In this document: positions 1-13,088 of the stretch, piece by piece | Layout of the letters: the number at the start of each line of letters is the position of its first letter | Position numbering within the stretch: position 1 is the first letter of the stretch | Assembly: GCA_005408345.1 (NCBI GenBank) | Contig: SEMN01000007.1 | Coordinates: 2,392,001 to 2,456,000, forward strand | DNA length: 64,000 bases | Origin: Macquaria australasica | Taxonomy: Eukaryota; Chordata; Actinopteri; Centrarchiformes; Percichthyidae | Direction: 5' to 3' | The notes under the pieces: generated by a model | What the model was told of the DNA's origin: nothing | What the model saw: only the letters and a program-made list of their open reading frames with translations | The model's database searches: none | Program-made: the position numbers and the translations under genes

Positions 1-458
1 TTTGCTCTTGATCAGAGGGTTGTAGACAGCGACAGATGGGCTGAAGTTTGTTTGTGCTGCTGCTACAACAGCAGGAATCTTCCCCCGAGGGCATCATACT
101 ACAGGTCCCAGAGAGGGTCAAAAAAGCTCACAGATCAATACACATTAGCTGCTGCTCGAGTGCTGAACATGGATTAGTTGACATCATTGAGGCTTGCAGT
201 CTGTATGTGTGTCAAGAGAGTCAAGTAAGCACTACCATTATCCAACCATTATGCTAATACCAGTTTTATGAAGACTATTGCAGCTGAATTCATTTATAAG
301 CATGAATGATTTCTTCATTACATTTGAAGCACTTAATATATAAAACATATATAATGATAATAATGAATATGAAATTATGCTGTAACCTTAGTGGCGTCAC
401 TGGTTGCATTCTGCACAGAATACACCTTTAGTAAATAATTTGACACTTGGAGCATTAA

Positions 459-765
459 AGGAATAGTTCTACATTTTGGGAAATATACTTTCTTTCAAAA
501 AGATAGAATATTGATACCACTCTCATGTTGGTGGAGCAAGAGCAAAGAGGCGATCAGCTTAGTTTAGAACAAAGACTGGAAGCATGGGTAAACAGCTAGC
601 CTGGCTCTCTCTGAAGTTCAAAAATATGCACGCTAAAAAATCGTTACAGTGAACAAACAAGATAAAATCTGTTAATACTGAGGACAGAGCAAGGCTAGCT
701 GTTTCCCCCTGTTTCCAGTCTTTATGCTAAGCTATGCTAATCACCCCCGGCTCCAACTCTAGACT
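459..765 (+). repeat. teleost interspersed repeat, family B copy 1
   Basis: Begins ggaatagttctacattttgg and continues with the teleost phrases 'gataccactctcatg' and 'gctagctgtttccccctg'. Similar copies lie at 22,870-23,215 and, inverted, at 36,980-37,131. The ends are partly inverted repeats of each other (agctagcctggctct against the inverse of agcaaggctagctg), suggesting a non-autonomous DNA element. Confidence 0.7.
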
Positions 766-769
766 TAAA

Positions 770-1520
770 CCTGCAATAACTGTCTTTTTGGCCACTTGGG
801 GAAAGCTGTAAACACAATACTGACATATTGTCACCTTATAAAGTTGTTTGGTGAACTTGTTAGCAAACAGTTGCCACCCTAAAAACACAGAAAAATACAG
901 AATATGGGTCTGTTAAGAGGATGAATTAACAGTGAAGTCTTAAACCTGCATTCATTGATATCTTGGACACTTGGAGGCAGTGGATCAAGTTGTAAACACA
1001 ACATTGACAAATTATGATCTTATACATGTAGCAAACGTTAGCAATCACTGCCTGTTTACACATCCAGCAGATATGGAGTAACACTGATATTCATTTAGAG
1101 TGGTGTTTCTGGCCACCTGATGAATGTAAGACCAATATTCACTGTTGTTTTAGCTTTATTTTGGTCTCCACTAACTCCTCAGGGAAATATAAGGCTCTTT
1201 AGCTGCTAAATTCTCCACTATGTTCACCAGCTAGTCGCCAGCTTTGTATATCTGCTGTTAGGTGCTGAGCAGATAGTGTATAGTGGGTTTATTAGAACCT
1301 TTTCAGTGTAAACAGCTGCCTGCTGCGGCCGAGATACTAAACACTAAAGTTGCGGGTCAGAAAACCAAAGCGCCAAAAGACACTAAAACACTTTGCAGAG
1401 CTGAGTAAACCAAGTCGGGTGGTAATTCTCTGTGGGTTCCCCACTTTGAGCAACGTCTTTCACATACAAGTAGACATGTGATCCATTTTTAATATGAAAA
1501 TATTGATTATAGCAGCTTTA
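770..1520 (+). repeat. teleost interspersed repeat, family C copy 1 (composite)
   Basis: Contains 'cttggaggcagtggatcaag', 'gcctgtttacacatccagca', 'tctggccacctga' and 'ctaaattctccactatgttc', and ends near agcagcttta. All of these recur in reverse complement at about 11,795-12,454. A partial related copy (about 770-870) precedes the fuller one. Confidence 0.7.
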
Positions 1521-4500
1521 ACCGCAGACACTAGAGTGGTATCGACCTTTTCATCTAACTTGCGGAAAGAAAGCAAATAAGCGAAATTCCCAGAATGAAC
1601 TATTACACGTGTTTTGTAACATCTGTACAACCTCCTGTATGTTGTCGGGATGGTTGATGATGCAAACCAAAAGCCTTTGACAGCTAAATTTAATGAGTCT
1701 TTTATTCAAAGCTGGTTTTGGAAGATATCTGTTTTTGGAACCGCTGATGAGAAGAGGAGAAGGAAGTGCAGAGACTTGAATCTCAGGGGAGTCTTGATGC
1801 TTGTTTATTCTGGCAGGGGTAGGTAGACTGAATAGAGGAGGACTTGGCAGACCAACAAACAACTATATCACTGCTAAAGGAGTACCAACAAACTGAATAC
1901 GCCAGAGAAAAGCAATCAGCTAAACTCGATAGACAGGCTGCTAAATAAGCAGCCCACGTTGTCGGCCGGTCCTAAGACGAAGCAAACTGAAGGGCAGGTA
2001 CCACACAGCTGCGTTAGGTAACACTTGGAGATGCTTGTGTTCATTAGACTGATCCCTGGTTTGCCGCCTGCAGGAGATTATGTTACTTTGATGCAGTGAC
2101 AGTTGCAGAGTGCGTCACCCTGGACAGTTCTTGCAAATCAAAACATTCGTGATCTAATTTACCAGTCGCGTTGTTGTCTAACTCTGTTATGTGACCTAAC
2201 TTTTATAGTGGAGAATACATTTCCACCTCCATTATATCTGCCTGAAAAATTGTAGAAGAGTAGAATGTGGTTGTGTAAAATGCCTTTTTAAAATTACATT
2301 AAAGCATAATGGAGTTTCATTATGTTATCATTCAGCATTCTGTCGTACCATCTTTTTTATTTTATTTTACTCCTTCTCGCCTCGGGAAAGTTTGGGAGAA
2401 ACTTAATTGTCTGGATCTGAGGTTTTATACTGAGAACACTGGAAACTATTGACTCACATTTTATCTTCATTTAATGAAGTTATTTTTCAGCTTTTTCTCT
2501 CGACAAAATGTATGAAAAATGCTTGAGCTGTAATTTCACAACAAGGAGTGAAAATATTTCTTCCTTGCTTTAACTTTAAGTATGTGGCAAGAAATACAGC
2601 AATGTGCCAGCAAAGGCAGAGAAGAAGAAGACTGCTAGCTAGTGAGGATGTAAACAATGTTGGTTTTAAAATAACAAAAAAAATCAGCTCTGAAAATGTT
2701 TTATGAGGAAGGAAATATTGATATTTGAGAGTTAAAGAAATCTGGTAATGATATATCGGCCAATAGTTTTTATTTTTTTACATAAACACATAACATAAAC
2801 ATTTTTGATAATGTTTTTTTGAGAACTGTAAGAAGAATTGATAACCAAGATCTGTGGTCTGTGGGGATACTTTACAGTGTAATGGCAACGCTGTTTCTAA
2901 ATTATGTCAAACACATCTTTGGTATTTCTGGACTGCAATTTTTTGTTACTTATCAGCTGACATGTACACTGACACTGACATATCTGCGATAAGCTAATGT
3001 TTTCCGATATAATGACACAGACGATTGATTTATTGGTCGGGCTCTAACTGTTATGGGATTCTTTTTTCTTCCTTTTTGTGATGGCTGACAAAAGTTTCAG
3101 TTGTCCGTCTTTGATAATCACCCAATTAGAGACATTGACATATGCCGGTCAGTCATATGTTTAAATGTGGAAATTGTAAACAGCTAACTGCTATCTTATG
3201 TTGGTTGTCTCTGGACGTGTAATAGCTTTAGGTGTGTGGGCGAATGCATCATTTGTTAAAGTATTTTGCCACAGTAGGCACGAGTTCTAATGATAGCAGC
3301 TGACCAAAAGACATTACTCTGCATAGCTCTAGCCTATATAGGCCTGGTGTACTTGCAAAAGTGCTAAATAAGCAGCTCTGCAAATGACTTCTTTTACAGT
3401 GTCCCATACTATTGCCCAGATTAGGCCAGCAGTATTTCATTAATATAGTTTTCATGGCTTCAGGTGGGCTGAGACTAAGACCTCTTGTTGTTTCACTCAA
3501 AGGCTCAGACTTAAAGGATGAGCTTTTACTGTAGGAGCCCTAACTAATTTAGACATGAATTATGATTTCACTCCAGGTATCTTTTCCCATAATTTGTGGC
3601 ATTGGCACAACAAACTAAAGAAAAAACACATTTGTAACATTTAAAAAAAAAATGAAATGTCTGAAAATGGCTGCTCTTTCTGAACTTTCTCGACTCCTAG
3701 AGGAGCAACTCGTGTGGATTGTTACGGAGACAAAGACTCAAACGTTTTAACACTACGGTTGATCACAGCTGCGGTCTGATGCAGAGGTGGAGCTGACAGT
3801 GTGAAGCTGAGCTGCAGCTGTCGGTTCACTGATGGAGACCTACGGGTGGTTTATGGGGACTGTCGGATACACTTCCCCTCTCCCCTGCTCCCTTCGCCTT
3901 TTATTGAATTAATCATCCTCATTTTCTGTTGGATGTTAAGACTCGTTCTGCACCTAGAAAATGCTAAAGCACAAAAGTGAAAGTGTGTGTGTATGTGTGT
4001 GTGAATACAGCATGTGTGAAACCCAGGAGCAGGAATTAGTCAGAGAGACAGGGGAAAAATGGTTGTGGCCTTTAGTTTGACATTTTTGACCACAGCAACA
4101 CTCATGCACAAACATGTGTTTTGCTTTGGGGCCAGATTTTGACAGCTCGACACAAATTAGGGTGAATATGGCTGCTTTTTTGGGCACACATACTGTACCT
4201 GTGCATTGCCCTCCAGGTGTGTTGATGCTGTGTTATCCAAATTCATAACAACATGGTAGCTTAAAGACAAATCCTTTTTTTCTCCATAGTTTTGGCCATC
4301 CATATTATCGGTTATGATTTTACTCCCTGATTTATCTGCTAAAATGTGGAGACAATGCCAAACAGGCTGTTAACAAATCCCCATTTTCACCAGGTTATCT
4401 TCTTGTTAATCACTTATTGGAAAATGAAAACATACAGTATGTAAGTGTAAGAATTATTACCCAAACTGTATATTGTAAACTGTATATTTACAATGCCATG

Positions 4501-5711
4501 GACAATTGTGCTGCATTCATCTTTATCTTAACTTTCAAATCATTTTATACAGTTTAATTGGGGATTTGTTTACAACTTGGATCTCTTCTGTAAAGTTGTG
4601 CCAGAAAGCAGTAAAGTAAATAGTCACAACAGATAAAAGGTGGTCAAAAATACAAAAATAAGGTTGGAACAAACAGTGAAACGGCAGTTAGAGCATCTTT
4701 AGCTTCTGTAATGAGATATATTTATTTACAAGCATGGAGTGTCTGCAAAACCACAGTAATTTGGAGCTGTAGATCTGTTCACCTCCCTCATATATGAATA
4801 AATACATTTGTCTACAACTACACACGACTGGACTTTATAGGACACATTTGATTGGATGGATTTATATATACATATAAATATATATACATATATATATATC
4901 TTATCATACATACATATTAGTATGAATGATAAACATTTATACTAACATTTTACAGGAAAAGAGAGGTATTTTGATATAAAAATAATACTTGTTTTGACAT
5001 ATTTATGGCATATAACAAATTAACTGAACAATTAAACCAGGCACACAAGATAAGAAATAAGAATCTCCTTCAGTATTTTTTTTAATTTAGTTAAGTTTGA
5101 AATTAACTTCTATGTGTGAGACATGTAAACATTATGAATGTTGTGCTATGTGTGTGTGGCAGTAACTCAGATTCATTCGGGTCCTATGGGAATTTTCTGC
5201 TGAACACATTTTTGTGAAGTTGCCAAAGCCCTGTGCATGGTGACAAAAGCACGTAGTGTTGGAGACAATGATGGAAATGGAGAGGGAATGTTGTCCCCTC
5301 TGGATAGGAATGTGTCCCCTTGCCCAGGTCACAATGCTCAATTCAGCCTGGGCCCCCAGCAAAAAAACATGCCATTCTGAAATACCAGGTGACGCTTTGT
5401 CCGAGCCATTCATTATATCATTGTCACACGTCTGTCTGTTGGCTTATTCAAGACTGTCAGACGCATAGACCAGGGGTTGTGGACGAGGCCCCTCCGTTCG
5501 TTTCGAAAGCAATGAAACACACCCACTCATTGTCATCTGCAGAGTGGCTGAGTTCATGGTAATTACATTTAATCATAGTTATTACTGCCGTAGGTGCTCT
5601 GTAATGGTTCACTTTGTGATAATAAAAAGTTAACTCTTCAGCAAAGTAACTAAATTACATACAATCCACCTGGAAACGTTGGTCATGTCTGTGTGTATTT
5701 TTTCCCCGCAG

Positions 5712-5821
5712 GTTCAGCCTACTACGACAATGTGCGGCCGTTAGCTTATCCTGACTCAGACGCTGTACTCATCTGCTTTGACATCAGCCGTCCGGAGACA
5801 CTGGACAGCGTGCTGAAAAAG
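5712..5821 (+). CDS. rnd2: rnd2 coding exon (switch II to helix 3)
   Basis: Acceptor ccgcag at 5706-5711 and donor gtcagt from 5822. It encodes SAYYDNVRPLAYPDSD and runs on through LDSVLKK. It starts with two bases of a split codon, so an upstream exon ending in phase 1 is required. Confidence 0.95.
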
Positions 5822-8800
5822 GTCAGTGTCACATTAAAAGAAGTGTGAATGTGTCCTAACACCGCTGAGGTGGTACATTTAGTCTCTTATCAGGACGGCA
5901 GGCAACAGAGCAGCCTTAAAGGATAGGTTCTGATATTTTCAAGTCTTTCTTTATACAATACTCGCATGCCATGTGCACACTGAGAGAGTTATGCGTCGCT
6001 GAAATCATTTCTCCTCTCTATCCTAACCATGAAGTGATTCCTTCATAGCACAACTAGAATAAGAAATGGGGTATAAAATGTGAACGAATGCTGTTTTAAA
6101 CCTGCAATGGGGGGATAAGCTTGCATGAGGCTGTAGCAGTCTGAGTTAGCCAAATCAAGTTGGTATCTTCATCTTGCAAGGAAACACTGTCCATGGAAAC
6201 ACAAATAGGGAATTTACTCAACTAAACAGACTGTAACTTTGGAAAATGTCCACTCAATTTGGCTAACTCAGACTGCTGAAGCCTTTGGCTAAACTCAAGA
6301 AGGCATTTTTGCACAAACAAGGGCTGTGGATTTTGTCCTCAATTTCTTACAATGTAGTCACGCTTCGAAGGAATCGCTTCATGGCCAGTATGGAGAGGAG
6401 GAATGATTACAGCGACCATTATCTTCTTCAACATACACATGGCATGCAAATATACTGTTAAGATAGACTTGGAAAAATACGAACTTATCTTTTGAGGCTG
6501 TAATTTTCTTAGAACAAGAGAAAAATCCTTCCAAGTAATTTAATCTGCATGTAACACAAACCTTTTTTTCAAACTAGTAGCATTTTAAATATTGATAAAT
6601 CTGCATTTCCACCGCTAACGAACATATGTGAGTCGTGGACATCAAGCGCGTTGGAGCGTTTGACCTTTCAGTCCGCTGACATTCCTGCAGCCGGCGCCAT
6701 CACTCATCAATGACATCATCAATACAAGACAAAACACTTATCTTTCATGGTGGACAAATTCTCACATCTACAGGGGGTCCACTTGAGAACTAACTTGAAC
6801 TTTGACCTCATTAGACGACCTAAGTTTCCCTTAGTAATAGCGGTGAATGAACTGATCTCACAATGCATGCACAGGATGCCAAAGTGACATGTTGAGGGGT
6901 CACTCTATTCAAAGTTTAGAGACAAAATGAAGGCACTTATCCTTATCCTATCTACTTTAACAGCATAAGTATGGCCATCATGTCTTCTTTCCATTTATTC
7001 TGTTTTTTTAATCTTATTTCTTATCTGCAAGCTTCTATTCTTAAATAACGCCCTTGCAGTACGTAGCACTTTTTCTTCTGCCATTTCTGACAGCCTTCCT
7101 CCTAACCAATTCTTGTGCCCTCCAATTTTCCTTTTAGAGGGACTATTCTTTCTCAGCATCGCTAAGCTACAAAAATACCCCTTGACTCCTTATCACTTCC
7201 CTATTTCCTTTTTGTATCCTTTGTTCTCTTCAGACCAGTCTCTCTTCAAAAGCTCATTCAAATCTCCCATGTGAGGTTGTCTGTATATCATCCAGCATTA
7301 CCCAACCAAAGATGTTATCCCAGTCTCTAACCGGCAATCACCTTTTTTTTTTAACACTTCACCCCACATTTTCTGACCTTTTCTTTTTTTTTCATAACTT
7401 TCTGACCAGCAGCCTGCCAGCAGTCCTGCATCTCCTGCTTTCTATGCCTTGTTTGGACTGAAGGATCAGGTTACTTTGTGAAGGAAATGTTGGACATTAT
7501 GAAAGCTGTCCGTACTGTACATCCAGCCTTCGAGGCTGCAACCTACAGCATCCTCAACAAAAATCTGTGTAATCATATAACGTAAACTCCTCCTCAGGTC
7601 ATTAAACCCCCCTAAATTCCCAGAAGTATTACTGAGGACATGACCTCAATGTTGTCAATGGTAGCTACAGCGTTTCCTGGTGGTTTTAATATGTGTGTTT
7701 TGAAAATGCAGTTACCTGGGTTGCACATATATTTTCAAACTGAATTGTCAGCTGAAGTTATCAAAAATCCCCTGCCTCCATTTGCTTCCTTTGATATACC
7801 AGACTCCGCTCCAACAGCTCGCATTCTGCTCTTTATCCGGGACAAAACTCTCACCAATTCTTAACATTAACACAAACAATAAGCCGCTCTTCCCATGGGT
7901 CCTTTGTGACTCATCTAAATTGCTGCTATTCACCAGTTGCACACTGTTCGGCGGAGGGGCCTGTTGAAAGGCAACAGCACACTCTGCACAGCAGCACAAC
8001 ACGCTGGAGCCCGTAACAGCAGCGACACAGGCATCCAGGAGAAAAGATCTCTTTGTAAGGGAGAACAAATGGAGCAACTGTGCAAAGTGGTCGCCTGTGC
8101 CATGGTGTGAGGAGATAATGACGGGAGTCACAGACAGAAAGAGAACGATAGAGAGAAAGGGTTTAATAGTTTGAGTCATGTCAGTGGTCTGTAATGAGTA
8201 TTGTCTGTCTCTGTCTCTCTGTCTTCTTCCAGCATTTATGACCACGATCGTCTTGTAGCAGCTTTACCGTTTCAGTATTTGTTTTTCATCTGTCCTGTTG
8301 TGGTCAAATAACACCAGTTTTCATGTCTGAAGATTGTTATGTCAAATGACCATTTTAGGATGTAATGTGCTACAAGTCCAGAGCTCAAGGCTTAAAGGAC
8401 CCTGCCAGTGTTTTACATATATTAGGTTGTGTTCACACAGGCAATAGCACAGCACAAGGGCTGTGGAGGTGTGTTTGTGTTGCTACAGGTTATAGGTGAG
8501 AAGATGAAATACGAATCAGGAAGTTCAGCTGATCAGACACAGCGATTTGTACTCCTTTGAGACAGGATTTTATAGCATCAAAAAGCTATCAAGGCAAGAA
8601 AAATATGCAAAAACATTGGCATGGTACTTTAAGGTTTACATAGTGTTGTGTGTACATGTATAGAATTTGATTAACGGGGTTTTCTTGTAACAGCAACATC
8701 TCACTAACAAAGCATTTTCTTTCAAATCTAAATCAGAATGATGGTTTGAATAGAAAGGTTGAGTTTTTGAGCCGTTAAATAATTGCTGTTAATGGTTGTA

Positions 8801-11800
8801 GGTGCAAGAACTTTGTGAAACTACATATTCTAAGATTGTAACCAGGGCTGTGTATCATTATACTGGTGCCAAATATGATACAACACTTTTTTTGTGATAC
8901 ATCACGCCGAGGATTCTAAACGTAAAAAAACCCTATTTTTTCTGATTAAACGAAATAAGCCAAAGTTCTATTCTCTCCTTCTTTTGACACAAAGCAGCTG
9001 TAATAAAATACTGAAATGACCAAAGATGAAAGTATAATTAAAGAGAAGAAGAATCTGACCAAGCATTTAATGACAGCTTTCGGTCATTATTAAAAAAGTA
9101 TTTTTTCCGGATTTGTTCCAACTAAGGGAACATACAATGAAGGGTGGAGGCTGTTATAATACTCATGGTTTTGACATATGAATGTAATGTCCACATACTT
9201 CTGACCACATATCTTCAGTTTTGAACGGCCCTGTGCACTCACATGTATTTGTCTGTTGGTACACAGTGGCAGGGTGAGACGCAGGAGTTCTGTCCCAATG
9301 CCAAAGTGGTGCTGGTCGGCTGCAAGTTGGACATGAGGACGGACCTCAACGTCATGAGAGAGCTTTCCAAACACAGACTCATTCCTGTCACCCACGAACA
9401 GGTGAGGAGCGCAGAGAGAACGCCGCTCATCTATTAAATTTGTTTATATTCTTTTCCATGAAAGCCCGGCCAGTATCTGCGAGCATCAACAGCGTCAAAC
9501 CTAGCTTGAAATTAACTGCTGTTACTGTCACCGTAACCTAACAACGCAACAGTCATTTTGCACGTGTGAATAATTGAGCATTTATTATTTATTTGATTTA
9601 TTTAACATTATAATATTTGGAACATGCATGACCTATGGTTTTAAATGCACAGTCCTTTGCAATTTTCCGCTGCAGCAATTTTCATTTGCATTTAACAGTA
9701 TCATCCCAGATGAATGACACCCATTACTTTGTTCCCTTGTGCACACAAACAAAACTTCTGAAAATGAATTCGGAGGATGACATTTGCTTCAGATCATAAC
9801 TTCCACAAATATGGAAACACAAGGAGTATAAAAGAGATGGGACTGAACAAAGACAAACAGAGACAAACAGCGATAATACAATTGTTTTGTTTGTGTCTTG
9901 GAGCGATGAACAGTGGCATGCATGAATTTTAATAGCTTATTTTCATGTAAATTTGAATTCCCACTTCTTGGCAGCCTTTTGTCAACATATTAATATTTTC
10001 TCATACCTCCGACAAAGCAAAGGTAACCACTCTCATTTTCCTGTCAGTAATGGCCTCAAAATTGGTCCATCAAGATCTCAGATTAGTTTCTCTGCATAAA
10101 GTGATTTATCTCCAAATCAACAGGAACCTTTGATCACACCAAATGTTTTCCTGAAACTGTAACAGCAGCAATGTTCAACTCTTTCTTTCTGACCCCTCCG
10201 CTCTGACTGAAAATCCTCACTGAGAGGCCACTTTTACCTTGTTTGGCTGGATGTATACTGTAGCTTTCCCGTGCAGTCCTAACTGAGGAACACTTAAAAT
10301 AATTATAAGAGTAATGCACCCAAAGCATTTCTCTTATAATTGTCCAATTTAACTGCATCAAAACTCTGTGAAACCCATCGCTTTACATCATTTTAATTGC
10401 CTGTTTTTGCAAAAATGTGTGAACAATCAAACAGGGTGCATCTGAGGCTAAATTATATGTCTATTGGCTTTATAGTATTGTACAAGAGAGCCCTTAAGTA
10501 CTTCTGTGGTCAAACAATTGACGACGCTGTGGACAGGCTTGATCAATATAATAGAAAATGATGGAAAATAGAGCAAAGGCTGAAAATGGCTGGAGTTGTA
10601 CTTCAAAGTGTAGCCATAGAGCTTTTCTTAATGGCCCCATTCAAAGGGCTGCACTGCAAATAGCCACAAACTGGGACCTTTACATTTCAGCCACATGATG
10701 TGATCCCCAGGGGGAAGTGCATTCACCAGAATGAACCGCACATAATAATCGGCTTAGCGGCGTCAAAATAGAGACTTGAAGTGTTGGAACGTTTCCATTA
10801 ATGCAAAAATAATGCAGCCTCCCTGGTAGCGCAGCTCAAGCCTTTAATATTTTTCATAGAGGAGGAACGTCCCGCTGCTAGATACTCCCTCAATATGGAA
10901 TATCTCTAACACTGATGCCTGAACACCTACGCTGTCACACAGCGTGGATGTTTCGTTGCCAAAGAAGTTGATTAATCCAATTGATGACACACTCCAAAAA
11001 GAAAGAATAAAATAAAGCGACAAACTCAAGAGATAGTCAGAAGGCAACGGAGCAGAAGAACTAAAGAAGGATTGGATGAAGCAATACGAAGTCTAGGTTC
11101 CCCCTTTCTTATTACAAGATACACCCAAGCACACAGTCAGTGTTGTTGGAGAACAGGTAAGCAAAATAAAAGCACCATATACATATCAATTCAACCAGTC
11201 CAGATTTAAGATGGTGCCAAGCACTACTGGGAATAGGCTGAGCTTTTACGCTCGAGTTTTACAGTTACACAGATAGGCCTTGAGTATTTCATAGCTGTGT
11301 GGAGGATCTTAGTCTTCTGTATGCCTCTGAGAGTCTTGACTTTTATTAAGTAGGGAGTCTTTACTGTACATGACTAAGAACAGTGGTCTGATACCCACAA
11401 AAGGATGAGGTACTGTAAGGACAATCTAACAGCATGTAACAAATGGTGATAATAATAAACTTCCGGAGAATGTTTTAAGAGTGTTGCAAAGTTGACTGTG
11501 TGCATTTATCCACTCATAGTACTGAGTGTAATGTTGTGTAAATGCTTCATTTTGACTGTATTGAATTACATGAGGCTTCCAACAGTACTCCAGAGGTTCA
11601 ACATGGTTTAAGGACGTTTAAGAATGCAAAAAGCATCATTTTCCACCGCATGACCCCTCTGTCTCTCTCACACACGTCCACACAATTTGTTTGCCATAGC
11701 TCTAAGTACTAGCTCTCAGCAGCTCTCCAGGTGAGTCACCGGCTTTTGGACTACAAACAAATACAAACTGAAGCATATGGCTGGATAAATGTTTGAATTT

Positions 11801-12709
11801 TAAAGCTGCTTTAATCTTTTTTATAGTAACAATGGATCAAAATGACTACATAAGGAGCTGTTCATGGTGATGGACCCACTAAGAATTACTTCCTGACTGC
11901 GGTTCCCCTCCACTCTGTTGAGCATTTTAGGGTCATTAAGCTAATTGTTTTGGTTTAATAACCCTGCAAATTTTCTATTTTGGTTCAGTCTCAGTATTCT
12001 CATCAACCTTTTTTCCAGCAGCAGCAGCAGCAGCAGGCAGCTGTTTTCTGCCAAAAAATCTGAGTGTACGCTGGTGCCGACCTGCACCAAATGGCAAACA
12101 GACAAAGTTAGCAACTAGCTGGTGAACATAGTGGAGAATTTAGCAGCTAAAGAACCAACTATTTCTCTCATGATTTGTTGGAGACCAAAAACACCTAAAA
12201 AAAGGAAAGTGAATATTGAACTTATATATATTTGTCAGGTGGCCAGAAACGCGGCTCCAAATGAACGTTAATTTAGACAACTGTCTGCTGGATGTGTAAA
12301 CAGGCAGTGTTTGCTGACGTTTGCTACCTGTATAAGATCATAATTTGTAAATGTTGTGTTTACAACTTGATCCACTGCCTCCAAGTGGGCAACAAATTTC
12401 ATGAATGCACTGTTTATTCATCTTCTTAACAGACCCATATTCTGTATTTTTTAGGGCACTAATTTGGCGAAGCAGATCGGTGCCGTGGCCTACGCAGAGT
12501 GCACGTCAAAGTACTCAGAGAACAGCGTCCGTGATGTTTTCCACGTCACCACCCTGTCATCTGTGTCCCGCATCCATCGGCCTCAGCTCAAACGTGCTGG
12601 CTCACGTCGCGGCCTCAAGCGGGTCTCCCAGCAGCCGCCCCGGACTGAGATTCATGAGCACCCACCTGCCATTAGAAAGGACCGGGCCAAAAGCTGCGTG
12701 CTCATGTAG
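5712..12709 (+). CDS. rnd2: Rho-related GTPase Rnd2, 3' part (three coding exons; first exons outside the window)
   Basis: Rnd proteins are GTPase-deficient, constitutively GTP-bound Rho relatives that act at membranes on actin and neurite or migration signalling. Exons 5712-5821, 9267-9401 and 12455-12709 join in frame and give the last 165 residues, about the length expected against human RND2 (about 227 in total). Visible features are a serine-rich switch II start (SAYYDN) where Ras-type GTPases carry the catalytic Gln, the base-specificity motif CKLD, the TSK loop, a basic tail and a C-terminal prenylation box CVLM. The call is RND2 rather than RND1 or RND3 because of the block LDSVLKKWQGETQEF and the tail ending KDRAKSC. 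The P-loop and switch I exons were searched for in 1-5700 and not found, so they should lie upstream. The introns are large and repeat-rich. Confidence 0.95.
5911..6500. mobile_element. foldback (long inverted repeat) element in rnd2 intron
   Basis: The two halves are imperfect reverse complements. The left arm 'aaaggataggttc', 'gcatgccatgtg', 'atgaagtgattccttc' and 'gcagtctgagttagccaaat' is mirrored by right-arm sequence ending 'cacatggcatgc' and 'gaacttatctttt'. The arms are roughly 280 bp and fold near 6210. This is typical of non-autonomous foldback/MITE-like DNA transposons common in teleosts. No transposase is present. Confidence 0.75.
9267..9401 (+). CDS. rnd2: rnd2 coding exon (guanine-specificity motif)
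   Basis: Acceptor acacag ends at 9266 and donor gtgagg starts at 9402. The exon is 45 whole codons. It encodes WQGETQEFCPNAKVVLVGCK followed by LDMRTDL; CKLD is the NKxD-type guanine-specificity motif. Confidence 0.96.
11795..12454 (-). repeat. family C repeat copy 2 (inverted relative to copy 1), abutting the rnd2 last exon
   Basis: The reverse complement matches 890-1515: 'aaaaatacagaatatgggtc', 'cacttggaggcagtggatca', 'tctggccacctga', 'ttctccactatgttcaccag' and a terminal 'agcagcttta'. It carries a seven-unit CAG tract at 12016-12036. Its end reaches the polypyrimidine tract of the 3' splice site at 12454. Confidence 0.75.
12455..12709 (+). CDS. rnd2: rnd2 terminal coding exon with CAAX box
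   Basis: Acceptor ttttttag ends at 12454 and the stop TAG is at 12707-12709. It encodes GTNLAKQIGAVAYAECTSK, a basic variable tail, and the prenylation motif CVLM. The sequence just upstream of the acceptor matches a repeat copy near position 890 (see findings). Confidence 0.96.
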   Translation, partial: GTNLAKQIGAVAYAECTSKYSENSVRDVFHVTTLSSVSRIHRPQLKRAGSRRGLKRVSQQPPRTEIHEHPPAIRKDRAKSCVLM

Positions 12710-13088
12710 GACCAGAGTCTACCAGCAACCTGACCCATGTGTGCTGATGGACGTGAGACCATGCTGCACATGAACTTAATTTATTGATGAATTCTTGTCA
12801 GACCTTTGCACTGCATAAAGGACAATATGATGAAAACAAGAACAAATGCTATCCTGTGGAGTTCTTTGAGGAAATAGTTTGTCCATCTTTAGCAAAACTC
12901 TCCTTGTTATTTTTCTCTGTGGCCATGTTCTCATCAGGGGAGGTCATTGTTGTGGCTATTGTAGCTATTTTTCTTTAACGCTTTTACTCGAAGAAGCGGA
13001 CAAAAATGGTCATGGACATAAACAGGCTGGTTAGCAGATGAAACACATGGACAGAAAAAAAGTGAGTATGAATATTAAAGGGGAAAAT

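Larger units (their letters stand above)
1..5711 (+). other. rnd2: rnd2 intron, 3' portion
   Basis: Non-coding. I see no Rho P-loop or switch I exon on the + strand. It holds repeat copies at about 459-765 and 770-1520 and an AT-rich microsatellite near 4863-4908. The rest is unremarkable single-copy-looking DNA. Confidence 0.7.

Noticed and set aside
2815..2850. Possible rnd2 switch I exon (TTTGAGAACT resembles the codons for FEN)
   Set aside because: The following codons (CKKN, then stop) do not match the expected YTASFE, and there are no splice sites.
7748..8245. 165-codon open frame on the - strand in an rnd2 intron
   Set aside because: No homology recognised, low-complexity Ser/Cys stretches, antisense to an intron; length compatible with chance.
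9090..9430. - strand open frames over the rnd2 exon at 9267-9401
   Set aside because: Antisense shadows of a conserved GTPase exon.
12405..12773. 122-codon open frame overlapping the last rnd2 exon in another frame
   Set aside because: The Rnd2-matching frame ends in CVLM at 12709; this frame has no homology.
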